A stretch of DNA of 54,041 bases from assembly GCA_002928965.1 (NCBI GenBank), contig PERU01000025.1, forward strand, positions 1 through 54,041, written 5' to 3'. The notes beneath the pieces were generated by a model. The model was not told where the DNA came from. It did not search any database and saw nothing but the letters and a program-made list of their open reading frames with translations. The stretch comes from Methylomonas sp. Lineage in GTDB: Bacteria; Pseudomonadota; Gammaproteobacteria; Methylococcales; Methylomonadaceae. A program made the position numbers and the translations under genes. Positions 17,017-25,504 of this stretch are shown here, in pieces (the stretch's first letter is position 1; each line of letters begins with the position of its first letter).

Positions 17017-17927
17017 AACACCCCAAACCAAAACGGCAAACTTAACAAACTCAAGGCGGTGGTGATGGTGACGGCGGTGGCATACAAGGCGCTATCCAGA
17101 CCATAGCGATCACAAAACACCACGCCCAGCACCATACTGGGCATGGCCAAATCCAACACCGCCGCCGCTTTAAACTGACCTTGCAACTGCACGACATCGG
17201 CGATGTATAGCGCTGCCCAAGGTAAAAACAATAATCGCAACCCCACTACCGGCAAAATGTATGGCAAATTTCGCGGACGGATAGCGGTCCAGCTTAGTGC
17301 CAGACCTAATGAAAAGATCATCAATGGCGCCACGGCTCCTGACATTTTTTGTAACAAACCATCCAGCCAAATCGGAAAAGGCACTTGATTGAGATTGAAC
17401 AACACGGCCAGAAATGCCGCCCAAAACGGCGGGGTATTGAAAAAGCCGAACAATGACTTAGGCTTTTCATCCTGGCGTGTGCCGTAATAACGGGCTACGG
17501 CAATGCCAACGGTGAATACCAGCGGTGCAGTGGCAAATAAATCAATCTGTATCACAACTGACCGCGACCAGCTACCGAAAGCCTGTTCCAGTACTGGCAA
17601 GCCCAAATAGGTGACATTCGGAAAAGCCGCTGCCAAAATCATCGCGCCGGTTTGCGGTTTTTTATAGCGCAGCAATTTGGCCAACAGCCAACTGCAAAGA
17701 ATACCCAGCATAATGGTGGCACACCCGAGTGCGCTGTATTGTAGCGATTGCCAACCAATATCGGCTTTCCACAACACCTCCAGCACCATGGCCGGCAAAA
17801 ACACGTAATACACCACACTGGTCAAGGCCAGCCGGGTTTGATCTGCCGATAAGCCCTGCAGTGAAAACAATCGCCAGCCGGCGCCGCAAAGCATCAGCGC
17901 GGTCATTTGGATCAGGGTGTTTTGCAT
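17013..17927 (-). CDS. AEC (auxin efflux carrier) family permease
   Basis: A 304-residue polytopic inner-membrane protein with about ten hydrophobic helices. The halves have a similar layout; motifs include NVTYLGLPVLEQAFG in the fourth or fifth helix and APLMIFSLGLALSW in the second half, which match the membrane-transport (AEC) family. Members move organic anions such as malonate or malate, or unknown substrates. It is the first gene of the run with cinA-like and uup, with overlapping stop and start codons. The substrate cannot be read from sequence. Confidence 0.88.
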   Translation of the reverse strand: MQNTLIQMTALMLCGAGWRLFSLQGLSADQTRLALTSVVYYVFLPAMVLEVLWKADIGWQSLQYSALGCATIMLGILCSWLLAKLLRYKKPQTGAMILAAAFPNVTYLGLPVLEQAFGSWSRSVVIQIDLFATAPLVFTVGIAVARYYGTRQDEKPKSLFGFFNTPPFWAAFLAVLFNLNQVPFPIWLDGLLQKMSGAVAPLMIFSLGLALSWTAIRPRNLPYILPVVGLRLLFLPWAALYIADVVQLQGQFKAAAVLDLAMPSMVLGVVFCDRYGLDSALYATAVTITTALSLLSLPFWFGVL

Positions 17928-18271
17928 GAGGCGGTTAGTAATTGGAATGAAACGATTATACGTGGCGGACTATTGATGAGGCGGTTTTTTCCAATACCCC
18001 CGATCGCGTCAAGCAGCCGGATTTCAGGTTTTATCATAAAAGGCACTTCACCACGAAGAGCACCGAGAACATCAATAAAAATCATGTAGTTGAATCAGTA
18101 CTTAGGGGAAAATGCATTTATTTAGGATTTCGCCAAAAATAACACCCCCTTTTGTCAAAGAGGGGCGAGTAGACCGTGGGTTGCTAAGACCAGAATTCTG
18201 GACGTTATTTGCTACCAAATCCTCACTTCGTGCCTTTGGTGTCCTTCGTGGTTTTACTGCGGAGTTTTGGT
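17928..18271. repeat. 344-bp intergenic composite repeat (R2 with copy C inside)
   Basis: No gene. Outer arms are 18050-18073 (ACCACGAAGAGCACCGAGAA...) and 18226-18252, whose reverse complement starts ACCACGAAGGACACCAAAGG. Inside, 18122-18141 (TTAGGATTTCGCCAAAAATA) is inverted imperfectly at 18204-18223 (GTTATTTGCTACCAAATCCT). This looks like one repeat nested in another. It lies between the start of the AEC permease gene and the 3' end of the PP2C gene, so it also holds the permease promoter. Confidence 0.6.
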
Positions 18272-19093
18272 TTATGTCAAACCAAACAACCACCAACGAT
18301 TTCGGGGTTTTGTTTGAATAGTGTCAGTCACTTCGGCCTGATACCCCAACACCACCGCTGTCAAATTATCCTGATTGGCATGCTGCTTTTGTAAAGTACT
18401 GTCACACAAAAGTTGAGCAGCCAGCATGGGAGCATTGGCCAGACACGCCATAATTTCTTCTGCTGACAACACGCCGTCGATGCCGTCTGAGCAAAGCAAT
18501 ACCTTGTCCTGCGCTTGCAGGGGTAAAGGATTGGCATTGCGCTCCACTTCATGCAGGGGATGCAGCCCGAGGTAGCATTCAAGCGCATCACGATCCGGAT
18601 GATAATCGGCTTGCGCCTGACACAGCAGCCCTTCATTGACCTGACGTTGTAGCTCTCTGGCAAAATTATGATCGGCATTCAATTGGCTAAGCCGACCTTC
18701 CCGATAGAGATAAACATGGCTATCACCCACCGCGCGCCAATATAAATGTCCCTGATAAATCAAGGCCGCTACCAGCGTGGAGCCCATTTGATCGCTGCAA
18801 TTGCGCCAATAGGCTTCATTCAAAACCGCCTGATTCGCCGCTTCCAATGCCTGATCCAAGGCCTCTTCAACAGACTGTTCACAGAGTTTTGCCATGTAAT
18901 TGCCAACAAACTCGGAAATAGCGACCATGGCGGCTCGAGCGCCATACTGCAAACCACCAATCCCATCAGCGACCACAGCCAGATAACCGCCGTGCGCGAT
19001 AAATTCCACATCATTAAAATCGGATAAGCCAAAAGCATCTTGCTGTTGCTTGCGTTGACCAATGTGAATGGCGTTGCCTGGAATAACCTGCAT
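18272..19093 (-). CDS. PP2C-family Ser/Thr protein phosphatase
   Basis: A 273-residue soluble phosphatase of the PPM/PP2C (Stp1/PppA-like) type. Metal-binding aspartates lie in VVADGIGG (about 41-48), LLCSDGIDG and QDNLTAVVL; GSTLVAALI and VGDSHVYLYR complete the family pattern. It should remove phosphate from Thr/Ser set by the kinase encoded three genes upstream. It is the last gene of a six-gene minus-strand operon and starts two bases after the vWA-FHA gene ends. The C-terminal tail beyond the catalytic core is about 20 residues. The substrate is inferred from context only. Confidence 0.9.
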   Translation of the reverse strand: MQVIPGNAIHIGQRKQQQDAFGLSDFNDVEFIAHGGYLAVVADGIGGLQYGARAAMVAISEFVGNYMAKLCEQSVEEALDQALEAANQAVLNEAYWRNCSDQMGSTLVAALIYQGHLYWRAVGDSHVYLYREGRLSQLNADHNFARELQRQVNEGLLCQAQADYHPDRDALECYLGLHPLHEVERNANPLPLQAQDKVLLCSDGIDGVLSAEEIMACLANAPMLAAQLLCDSTLQKQHANQDNLTAVVLGYQAEVTDTIQTKPRNRWWLFGLT

Positions 19094-19095
19094 AA

Positions 19096-20502
19096 TTAAA
19101 ACTCTATGCGTAATTCAGTGCGCCCCAGCAATAGCAAATCACCTGAGCGCAACGGGTAATCATTATTGATGGGGACCCCATTCACCAGTGTACCGTTGGT
19201 AGAGTGCAAATCACGCACAGTCACTTTGCCATGAACAAATTGTAATAAAGCGTGTTGGCTGGACACCTCCACATCATCGCTCAGGCTTAAATCACAACTG
19301 CCAGCCCGACCCACGGTAGCTTTCTCGACCAGTTTCAATTGAAACTGTCGACCTTTCTGTACGCCCACTACCACGGTTAATATCACCCAATGTCCTACCG
19401 GCGATTTCTCAACAGAAGGTTGAATGGGTGGGGATGACGGGGTAACGTCATCCAATACCTCGGTAACCGGCTGCGCTAGCCGTTGCCGGTACAGCATAAT
19501 CAAACCCACGGCAAACACCAAAAAGCCCAGGATAAACAGCAACCCGGACCATAGCTGATCGGTTTTAAGCGTTGATACCTGCGATTGAGAAATTGACGCT
19601 GTGGGTAACAAGCGCAATTCCAGACCATCGTTTAATGTGCGTTGACCGTCGCTCCACGTCAGACTGATATGCTGCAACTGGCCGTCGGCCACACACGCCT
19701 TGCACTCGACAGCCAATCGAAACGCCTGACTGATGAAATGCTGCTGCTGTGCGTAGGCGTCATCCAGTCGTTCCGGATTCGCCTGCACGAAATAGCCGCC
19801 GGATTGCCGAGACAGCATACCCAGCATTTTCAAGCCTTCGCGCTTACGCTCATTAAGCGGTGGCGCGGAGAAACCGATACTGTAGATTGGCACCCGGTAT
19901 TCACGCGTTTGTTTAAACACGTCCTCGGCTGTAAACCCCGCCACGCTATCGTCGATGCCATCACTCAGCACCACGATGGCCCGACGCACAGGCAAGCCAG
20001 CTTCCTGACTGCGACCTAAACTAATCCCTTCCAGCAAACCGTGATAAAGACTGGTTTCCATGTCGCTGGCAGCCAAGTCTGCAATGGCTTTGTCCAGCTT
20101 GAAACGATCAGCAGTAAATTCAACCCGCCGTGTTACCTGGCTGCCAAAAGTAATCAGGGATGCGCTGTCACGCTCACCCATGCCTAACAACCAACGTTGT
20201 AAAGCCGCTTTGATTTGTTGCAACTGACTGTTTTTGAGCGATTTGGAAATATCCACCAAAAATACATAGCCTACGCCTTCATTGGTTTTTCGGAATGCTT
20301 CGATGGACAGCGGTTTCGCAGGATGCGGCCCGACACTGACATTGAATTGCTGTGTGTCTACGGCAGTATTAGCGGGCAGATTCAGCCACATCTGCAAAGT
20401 AGGCAAATTGGCCTGTACTTGAATCAAGCGTAAATCGTCTACGTCCTGCGCCTGCACCAAACCACATACCATCACTAGCACCAACAGACATAGATGACGC
20501 AT
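19096..20502 (-). CDS. Membrane vWA-FHA protein
   Basis: A 468-residue protein with a signal peptide (1-18), a von Willebrand A domain outside the cytoplasm (about 75-265; metal site DISKS at 84-88, and VVLSDGIDD), a pair of cysteines (CKAC), one membrane helix (318-338) and a cytoplasmic FHA domain (about 372-468; VGRAGSCDLSLSD, SSQHALL, DLHSTNGTLVNG). The vWA domain could bind a partner in the periplasm while the FHA domain reads phospho-threonine inside, making it a trans-membrane adaptor. It starts three bases after the zinc-ribbon FHA gene. I know no named family with exactly this layout; the role is inferred. Confidence 0.85.
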   Translation of the reverse strand: MRHLCLLVLVMVCGLVQAQDVDDLRLIQVQANLPTLQMWLNLPANTAVDTQQFNVSVGPHPAKPLSIEAFRKTNEGVGYVFLVDISKSLKNSQLQQIKAALQRWLLGMGERDSASLITFGSQVTRRVEFTADRFKLDKAIADLAASDMETSLYHGLLEGISLGRSQEAGLPVRRAIVVLSDGIDDSVAGFTAEDVFKQTREYRVPIYSIGFSAPPLNERKREGLKMLGMLSRQSGGYFVQANPERLDDAYAQQQHFISQAFRLAVECKACVADGQLQHISLTWSDGQRTLNDGLELRLLPTASISQSQVSTLKTDQLWSGLLFILGFLVFAVGLIMLYRQRLAQPVTEVLDDVTPSSPPIQPSVEKSPVGHWVILTVVVGVQKGRQFQLKLVEKATVGRAGSCDLSLSDDVEVSSQHALLQFVHGKVTVRDLHSTNGTLVNGVPINNDYPLRSGDLLLLGRTELRIEF

Positions 20503-20505
20503 CCG

Positions 20506-21069
20506 TTATTCCCCTTCGCTTTCCCAGTTAAATTTCTCGCTACACAGCGGAACAAACAATAAATGCGTCTGGCCGAGTTCGATGCGATCGTAAGCCTGCA
20601 ACGGCATGGGTACATCCACCTCGTCACCGTTCAAATAGGTCATGCCGCGACCATCGCCGGGCGCAATCCGAAAGCTGGCTTTACGCGGATTAAAACTGAT
20701 ATAAGCGTGATTCTCCCTGGAGATGGCTTCATCGCCGTTGATGCAAATCGCCATATCAGCCCCCCGGCCAATACCATTACGTTCACTTCGCACCCGGTAA
20801 TCCCGGCCTTTTTCCGGCCCTTGGACACAGACCAGCCAGCCGACTACCGGATCAATGCCGATTTTCTTGCGCACCATCGCCACCGTCACTCCCACATCAG
20901 CCATCGGGTTAGCCTGACCTCGCACCTGCGTCAGCATGGCATCGGAGTCTTCTGAAACGGCTTGCGGCAGATCGTCGGCTACATTCAAGCCCTGCACACC
21001 ACAAGATGGACAGCAACTATGCTGCTGGGCATCGTAATAATGGCCACGCTCACAGCGTATGAGTTTCAT
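20506..21069 (-). CDS. Zinc-ribbon FHA domain protein
   Basis: A 187-residue soluble protein. The N-terminus has a likely zinc ribbon (CERGHYYDAQQHSCCPSCG; Cys 6, 19, 20 and 23 as ligand candidates). The C-terminal half is an FHA domain (about 85-180) with IGRGADMAICI, SRENHAYISFN and YLNGDEVD, the usual phospho-threonine-binding loops. A Thr-containing linker (MLTQVRG, about 45-51) may itself be a phosphorylation site. It lies 31 bases after the kinase gene, so it is a good adaptor or substrate candidate for that kinase. The zinc ribbon resembles the one at the start of the kinase, hinting at shared docking. Confidence 0.82.
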   Translation of the reverse strand: MKLIRCERGHYYDAQQHSCCPSCGVQGLNVADDLPQAVSEDSDAMLTQVRGQANPMADVGVTVAMVRKKIGIDPVVGWLVCVQGPEKGRDYRVRSERNGIGRGADMAICINGDEAISRENHAYISFNPRKASFRIAPGDGRGMTYLNGDEVDVPMPLQAYDRIELGQTHLLFVPLCSEKFNWESEGE

Positions 21070-21100
21070 AACGATCCCACCTCATTGATTTGATCAAAGT

Positions 21101-22555
21101 TTATTGACGATTTTTTAGCGACTGGCAGTCCATTGTAGCGCCCCATTCCGCACATAGGCTACGCAGATGTTCTAAATGCTGGGGGTTGGTGTATTTTTCA
21201 GCTTGGGGGGTAGGGTCGGATTCCTGCTGGCGCCTTTCTTCAAAACGCTTTAAAGCCTCTGCCTGTTGCTGTTTCAAAGCGTCAGCGGCCAGACTTTCCT
21301 GCTCGAGTTGCCAAACCTGAGGGTTTGGGTCGTTTTGTGGCTCTTCATAATACGGCTGCTCCTGAATAATTGCCGGTATTTCCACCGGCAATGGCGGCAC
21401 GTAAGTGGGTGGTGGTTTTATGTCTTCTGTACCCGACCATAGCCAAAACATCACAAAACCAACCCCAGCCAGGCTCAGCCAAGGTTGCCACTTAAAAACG
21501 GCTGGTTTTGGGGAATTATCTGATGCCAGCTCAGCAGGTGTTGGCGAAGTGGAATTCGGCGAGTTGGCAAACTGCTCGAACACAGGCGGCTTCGGCAACA
21601 AATCAACCAATTGGTTTTGCAGGGTTTCGATGCTTTGTGGTCGCTGCATGGATTTTATCGCCAATGCAGCCATTAATACCTGCTCAGCCATAGGCGGAAT
21701 AGTCACGCTGTAATCCGATAGCGGTTTTAATCGGTCCTGTCTAAGTCGCTGCGTTGCATCGGGAGGCGTCTGCCCAGTCAGACAAAAGTACATGCTGGCC
21801 GCCACGCTGTAGACATCACTCCATGGCCCTTGATCGCCTGCCTGGGTGTATTGCTCCTCAGGCGCAAATCCGGGCTTGACCATTACGGTTTGAGGCGAGG
21901 CAGATTGCTGGGCCACACTCGCCTGAGCTGCCCCAAAATCCAATAATTTGATTCGTCCATCACTGCATAAATAAATATTATCCGGCGCTATATCGCCATG
22001 CAGCATGCCGGCTTTATGCACGGCACGCAACGCATCCATGATCTGCATGAAAATATCCAGGGTTTGGTTCCAATTCAATCGCCCGCGCCGCTGCAGATAA
22101 TTTTTTAAGGTTTGGCCTTCCACATATTCCATCACCATGTAGCCCGTACCAAAGGCCGGGAAAAACGCCAGTACCGAGACAATCCCCGGATGTTGCTGAA
22201 ATTTGGCGAGGGTGCGAGCTTCTTCCAGAAAACGGGTCAATCCGACCTGAAAATATTCTCCGGCAGGGCCGGATTTAGCGGAAATTTGTCCGGTTTGGGG
22301 GGTGCGAAAAGCGAACTCGCGAGGTAAATACTCTTTGATAGCCACTTTGAATTGCAAATTGGCGTCCCAGCCCAGGTAGGTAATACCGAAACCGCCATGC
22401 CCCAGCACACGTGCCACTTGATAGGGCGAATTCACCACCGTGCCGGGCCGGAGATACTGCGAATCAACGGGTATCGATGGATACCAACCACACTGGGGGC
22501 ATACCGACAGCTGACCCAATGACTCCAGACAGGCAGGGCAAACCGAAAGGTTCAT
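21101..22555 (-). CDS. Membrane Ser/Thr protein kinase with N-terminal zinc ribbon
   Basis: About 484 residues. A zinc ribbon (CPAC 6-9, CPQC 19-22) precedes a Hanks-type kinase (about 45-320): Gly loop GHGGFGITY (52-60), catalytic Lys 74 in VAIKEY, catalytic loop HGDIAPDN (186-193; Gly replaces the Arg of HRD), DFG (206-208) and APEEQY. After a Pro/Ser-rich linker comes one membrane helix (357-375) and a periplasmic tail with a Pro-rich and a Gln/Glu-rich part. I take ATG 22555 because the ribbon starts there; an in-frame GTG at 22600 is possible. It should phosphorylate the FHA proteins or their partners, opposed by the PP2C of the operon. Confidence 0.87.
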   Translation of the reverse strand: MNLSVCPACLESLGQLSVCPQCGWYPSIPVDSQYLRPGTVVNSPYQVARVLGHGGFGITYLGWDANLQFKVAIKEYLPREFAFRTPQTGQISAKSGPAGEYFQVGLTRFLEEARTLAKFQQHPGIVSVLAFFPAFGTGYMVMEYVEGQTLKNYLQRRGRLNWNQTLDIFMQIMDALRAVHKAGMLHGDIAPDNIYLCSDGRIKLLDFGAAQASVAQQSASPQTVMVKPGFAPEEQYTQAGDQGPWSDVYSVAASMYFCLTGQTPPDATQRLRQDRLKPLSDYSVTIPPMAEQVLMAALAIKSMQRPQSIETLQNQLVDLLPKPPVFEQFANSPNSTSPTPAELASDNSPKPAVFKWQPWLSLAGVGFVMFWLWSGTEDIKPPPTYVPPLPVEIPAIIQEQPYYEEPQNDPNPQVWQLEQESLAADALKQQQAEALKRFEERRQQESDPTPQAEKYTNPQHLEHLRSLCAEWGATMDCQSLKNRQ

Positions 22556-22635
22556 CTGCAGAGTGGCGTTAAAAATGCCAATGAATTTCTGCAACACCAC
22601 ATGATCAGTTGCCTGTTACTTATGCTCGCCAAACA

Positions 22636-23559
22636 TTAATTCGTCAGACTGTCAGCCATTTCCGTGATGTCGGCAATTTCATTCTGCAGACTATCCACCA
22701 TTTCCCGTGCTTCTGAAGGCTCCAACATCAACATGGCCCAAACTTCATCCGGACAGGATTGATTGGCGGCATCACCAATTCCGACCTGCCCCAAAAGAAA
22801 ATCATTAACATACGTCAACAAAGTCAACTGAAAATGATCGCCTCGATAATAGGGATTGTGGTGGTGATAAACCACGTTGACCAGCATGCTCGGCATGGAC
22901 CAGGCAGTCATTAGCCAAGCGCCCAGTTGGGTATGGTTTACGCCGAACGCAAAAGTTTCCAGGTGATAAATGGAGATGCCGGAATTGGCATTGATGAGTT
23001 TATCCAGGTAAGTAAACTCGGCGGGAAACTGATGGCCTAACAGAGGGAACCCTACGTTATGCAGTAACGCCGCCAGAAACACATCATGATCTTTAATACC
23101 CAGTTCATCCGGTAATTTTTGCGCCAGCTTTTTCATCAACCGGGTACTGGCCAAAGCATGCGTCCAGAACATGCGTGTCCCGATAACCCCAAATTTTGGC
23201 GCTCTCAACGGCGCCAGCACAGCCAGTCCCAAAGCCAGATCCAGCACAAAATTAAAACCCAATACCCGCACAATTGCATCGCGCACACAGGTGATTTTGC
23301 CGCGATAGCCATATAAAGACGATGTTGACCAACGGATGATTTGCGCCGTTAACAACGGATCCATTTCGATGATTTTGGCCAGCTTATCAACATCCGCCTT
23401 GGGATCAGAGATCAAATCAATGATGCGCACCGCACTGCCCGGCAATGGTGGGAGCGCCCTGATACCGGAAATCGCTTCGCGCATGTCCATGGGCGGGGTA
23501 AAGCCATTATTTTGCGGATTGATGGTATTGAGCGTCCAGTTTGATAAGTTCGACTGCAT
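22636..23559 (-). CDS. HDOD domain protein
   Basis: A 307-residue cytoplasmic protein with an HDOD domain (about 30-230): IRALPPLPGSAVRIIDLISDP, then MDPLLTAQIIRWSTSSLYG, and HNVGFPLLGH. HDOD domains resemble HD hydrolases but usually lack activity and act as signalling adaptors, often in c-di-GMP or stress pathways. It starts seven bases after the sigma-54 activator and is separated by 80 bases from the kinase. It may sense or relay a second-messenger state to the kinase/FHA circuit; this is inference. Confidence 0.85.
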   Translation of the reverse strand: MQSNLSNWTLNTINPQNNGFTPPMDMREAISGIRALPPLPGSAVRIIDLISDPKADVDKLAKIIEMDPLLTAQIIRWSTSSLYGYRGKITCVRDAIVRVLGFNFVLDLALGLAVLAPLRAPKFGVIGTRMFWTHALASTRLMKKLAQKLPDELGIKDHDVFLAALLHNVGFPLLGHQFPAEFTYLDKLINANSGISIYHLETFAFGVNHTQLGAWLMTAWSMPSMLVNVVYHHHNPYYRGDHFQLTLLTYVNDFLLGQVGIGDAANQSCPDEVWAMLMLEPSEAREMVDSLQNEIADITEMADSLTN

Positions 23560-23566
23560 ATCTGGC

Positions 23567-24883
23567 CTAATTCAGGTTTAACCGGTTGAGCTTGCGGTAT
23601 AAGGTTCGTTCGCTAATATTCATTTCGGCGGCGATTAACTTGCGATTACCTTGGTATTTTTGGATCAAGCTATTGATAAAACCGGCTTCGTATTGCTCCA
23701 CCGGACTCATGAGATTGGTATCGATTGGCTCAGGCAGTTCAATATCATGACTATCCAGTCCGGCAATATTGGCACTTTCACCCATCATCTGCATGAAATG
23801 GATGTCCGGCGGCTGAATGATAGAGCCTCCACACAAGCCACCCGCCAGTTGCAGGCAGTTTCTCAACTCGCGAATATTTCCGGGCCAGGCATGTTGGATC
23901 AGTTTGATCAAACCATCCCGACTAATCGACACTTGCTGCCCCCGCAATTGACTGAACAACTTCAAAAAATGATCGACCAATAACGGTATATCCTGTTTAC
24001 GCTCTCGCAAGGGCGGCAATTTGACCGGAAACACCGACAAACGATAAAACAAATCTTCCCGAAATCGGCCCTGCCTTACCATTTCAGCCAGATTCCTGTG
24101 GGTCGCACATACCACTCTGACATTGGCTTTAAGGGTAGCGGTGCCACCCACCCGGCGAAACTGACCGCTTTCCAGTGCCCGTAATAATTTGGCTTGTTGA
24201 GAAAAAGGCAGCTCACCAATCTCATCCAAAAACAAGGTGCCATTATCGGCCAGTTCGAACAAACCTTTCTTGTTCGAAGCCGCGCCGGTAAAAGCACCTT
24301 TTTCATGGCCAAATAATTCGCTTTCAAATAATTCCTCACCAAAAACCGTGCAATCAGCAATGACAAATTCGCCATGCGCATGTTGCGAGTGACGATGGAC
24401 AAACTCAGCAGCAAGTTCCTTGCCAGTTCCAGTCTCACCTAACAACAAAACAGGTGCCTGCAAACCTGCCGCTTGTTGTAATTGGCTTTTGAGTTGTAAA
24501 AAGGTTTCACTTTTACCGACCATGCCGGTCTGTTGAATATCAGCGCCTTTTTTATGTAACAAGGTCTGCGACTCGCCCAAATGCAACCGTCCATCTGCAT
24601 CCAGTAAAGGATAACCACGCACATTTACCAGCTTTTTTTCCGCCGACGACCCTTGGTTCGAGAAAATACCCGCATAAGGCTCCAGCGTTTGGAACAGCCG
24701 TTGATGACGGCAAGATCCCTGTTGATCACAACAAGGCTTACCAATCTGTTGTTCTCTGCGAATGCCAAAAACGATTTCCCAGGCTTGATTGACAGCCAAT
24801 ACATGCAAATCCGTGCCAATGACCATGAACGGCTGTTCATGAGTTTCTAGCAACGATTCGAGTTTAAAAACACTTTGATTCAT
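23567..24883 (-). CDS. PAS domain sigma-54-dependent transcription activator
   Basis: A 438-residue enhancer-binding protein. The N-terminal PAS-like domain (about 8-110) carries a cysteine cluster CCDQQGSC (51-58) that could sense redox or bind metal. The AAA+ domain has Walker A GETGTGKE (149-156), the sigma-54 contact loop GAFTGA (196-201) and Walker B GTLFLDEIGEL. A Fis-type helix-turn-helix ends the protein (GNRKLIAAEMNISERTLYRK). It opens the six-gene signalling operon. TGTCA palindromes lie just upstream (24941-24966) and in front of the neighbouring PEP-CTERM gene with its sigma-54 promoter, suggesting that it binds both. Confidence 0.92.
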   Translation of the reverse strand: MNQSVFKLESLLETHEQPFMVIGTDLHVLAVNQAWEIVFGIRREQQIGKPCCDQQGSCRHQRLFQTLEPYAGIFSNQGSSAEKKLVNVRGYPLLDADGRLHLGESQTLLHKKGADIQQTGMVGKSETFLQLKSQLQQAAGLQAPVLLLGETGTGKELAAEFVHRHSQHAHGEFVIADCTVFGEELFESELFGHEKGAFTGAASNKKGLFELADNGTLFLDEIGELPFSQQAKLLRALESGQFRRVGGTATLKANVRVVCATHRNLAEMVRQGRFREDLFYRLSVFPVKLPPLRERKQDIPLLVDHFLKLFSQLRGQQVSISRDGLIKLIQHAWPGNIRELRNCLQLAGGLCGGSIIQPPDIHFMQMMGESANIAGLDSHDIELPEPIDTNLMSPVEQYEAGFINSLIQKYQGNRKLIAAEMNISERTLYRKLNRLNLN

Positions 24884-25504
24884 GGTCCTTATTATTCAAT
24901 AGCGCAGGAAATTTCATGACGATATGCCCGGTTTTTGCGCCTAACCTGTCAGGTTAGCCTGTCAGTTTTGGCAGTTTTCCAATATTTTACGTTAAAACCA
25001 CGTTAATTGAGCTTAAAACACTTTTTGTTCATTTTATGAAAATTACTGCCACACAGGTTTTATAGTAATTCATGTAAATTGAATACTAATCCCCCTGGAA
25101 ACGCAGACAAGACCATTCCTTACATCCAGCATAGTGTAAGTTCTTTAAAAACCCAGTTTTCTGAATAGTGTCTGCAGGGTATCGAGTTCAGTCGTTTACC
25201 GTGATTAATATCCTGCCCATTAATATCGCCGCGCAGGCGGGAGCCATTTTTATTCTGGATTCCCAATCTTGTGCACAAGGGTAATCGCGAGAATAACGGT
25301 TCCAGGGAATTGATGACCGGGGTAAGAATTGCACATAGTGTCATGACAATCTGTTCACGCTCATGTCCTACTTGTCAGACTGACTGCCAGTTATGACAAG
25401 AATTTATTATTTTTCAAGCAGTAAAGCGTGTTTTGTAAACAATTCGGCTTTGGCATCAAATCTGCTTTGAGGAGTTATCGATTCTTAAACTCAAGGTAAC
25501 CCTT
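24884..25504. promoter_or_regulatory. 621-bp divergent control region with TGTCA palindromes
   Basis: Between the sigma-54 activator and the PEP-CTERM gene. Elements seen: CTAACCTG-T-CAGGTTAG (24941-24957, perfect eight-base arms), CCTGTCAG (24959-24966), the perfect palindrome TGTCATGACA (25339-25348), CTTGTCA (25371-25377) inverted at 25394-25400 (TGACAAG), and CTTGTGCACAAG (25268-25279). A degenerate dispersed repeat with GCGCAGGCGGGAGCC and CTGGATTCCC occupies about 25225-25275. The repeated TGTCA half-sites around both genes make a single binding protein likely, probably the activator. No sigma-54 box points towards the activator operon. No gene is supported here. Confidence 0.6.
25451..25466 (+). 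promoter_or_regulatory. Sigma-54 (-24/-12) promoter of the PEP-CTERM gene
   Basis: TGGCATCAAATCTGCT has the GG and GC pairs exactly ten bases apart, as in the TGGCACGNNNNTTGC consensus. It lies 39 bases before the ATG at 25505. TGTCA palindromes 50-110 bases upstream are at normal enhancer distance. Sigma-54 control of PEP-CTERM genes is established for other bacteria with these systems. Confidence 0.8.
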
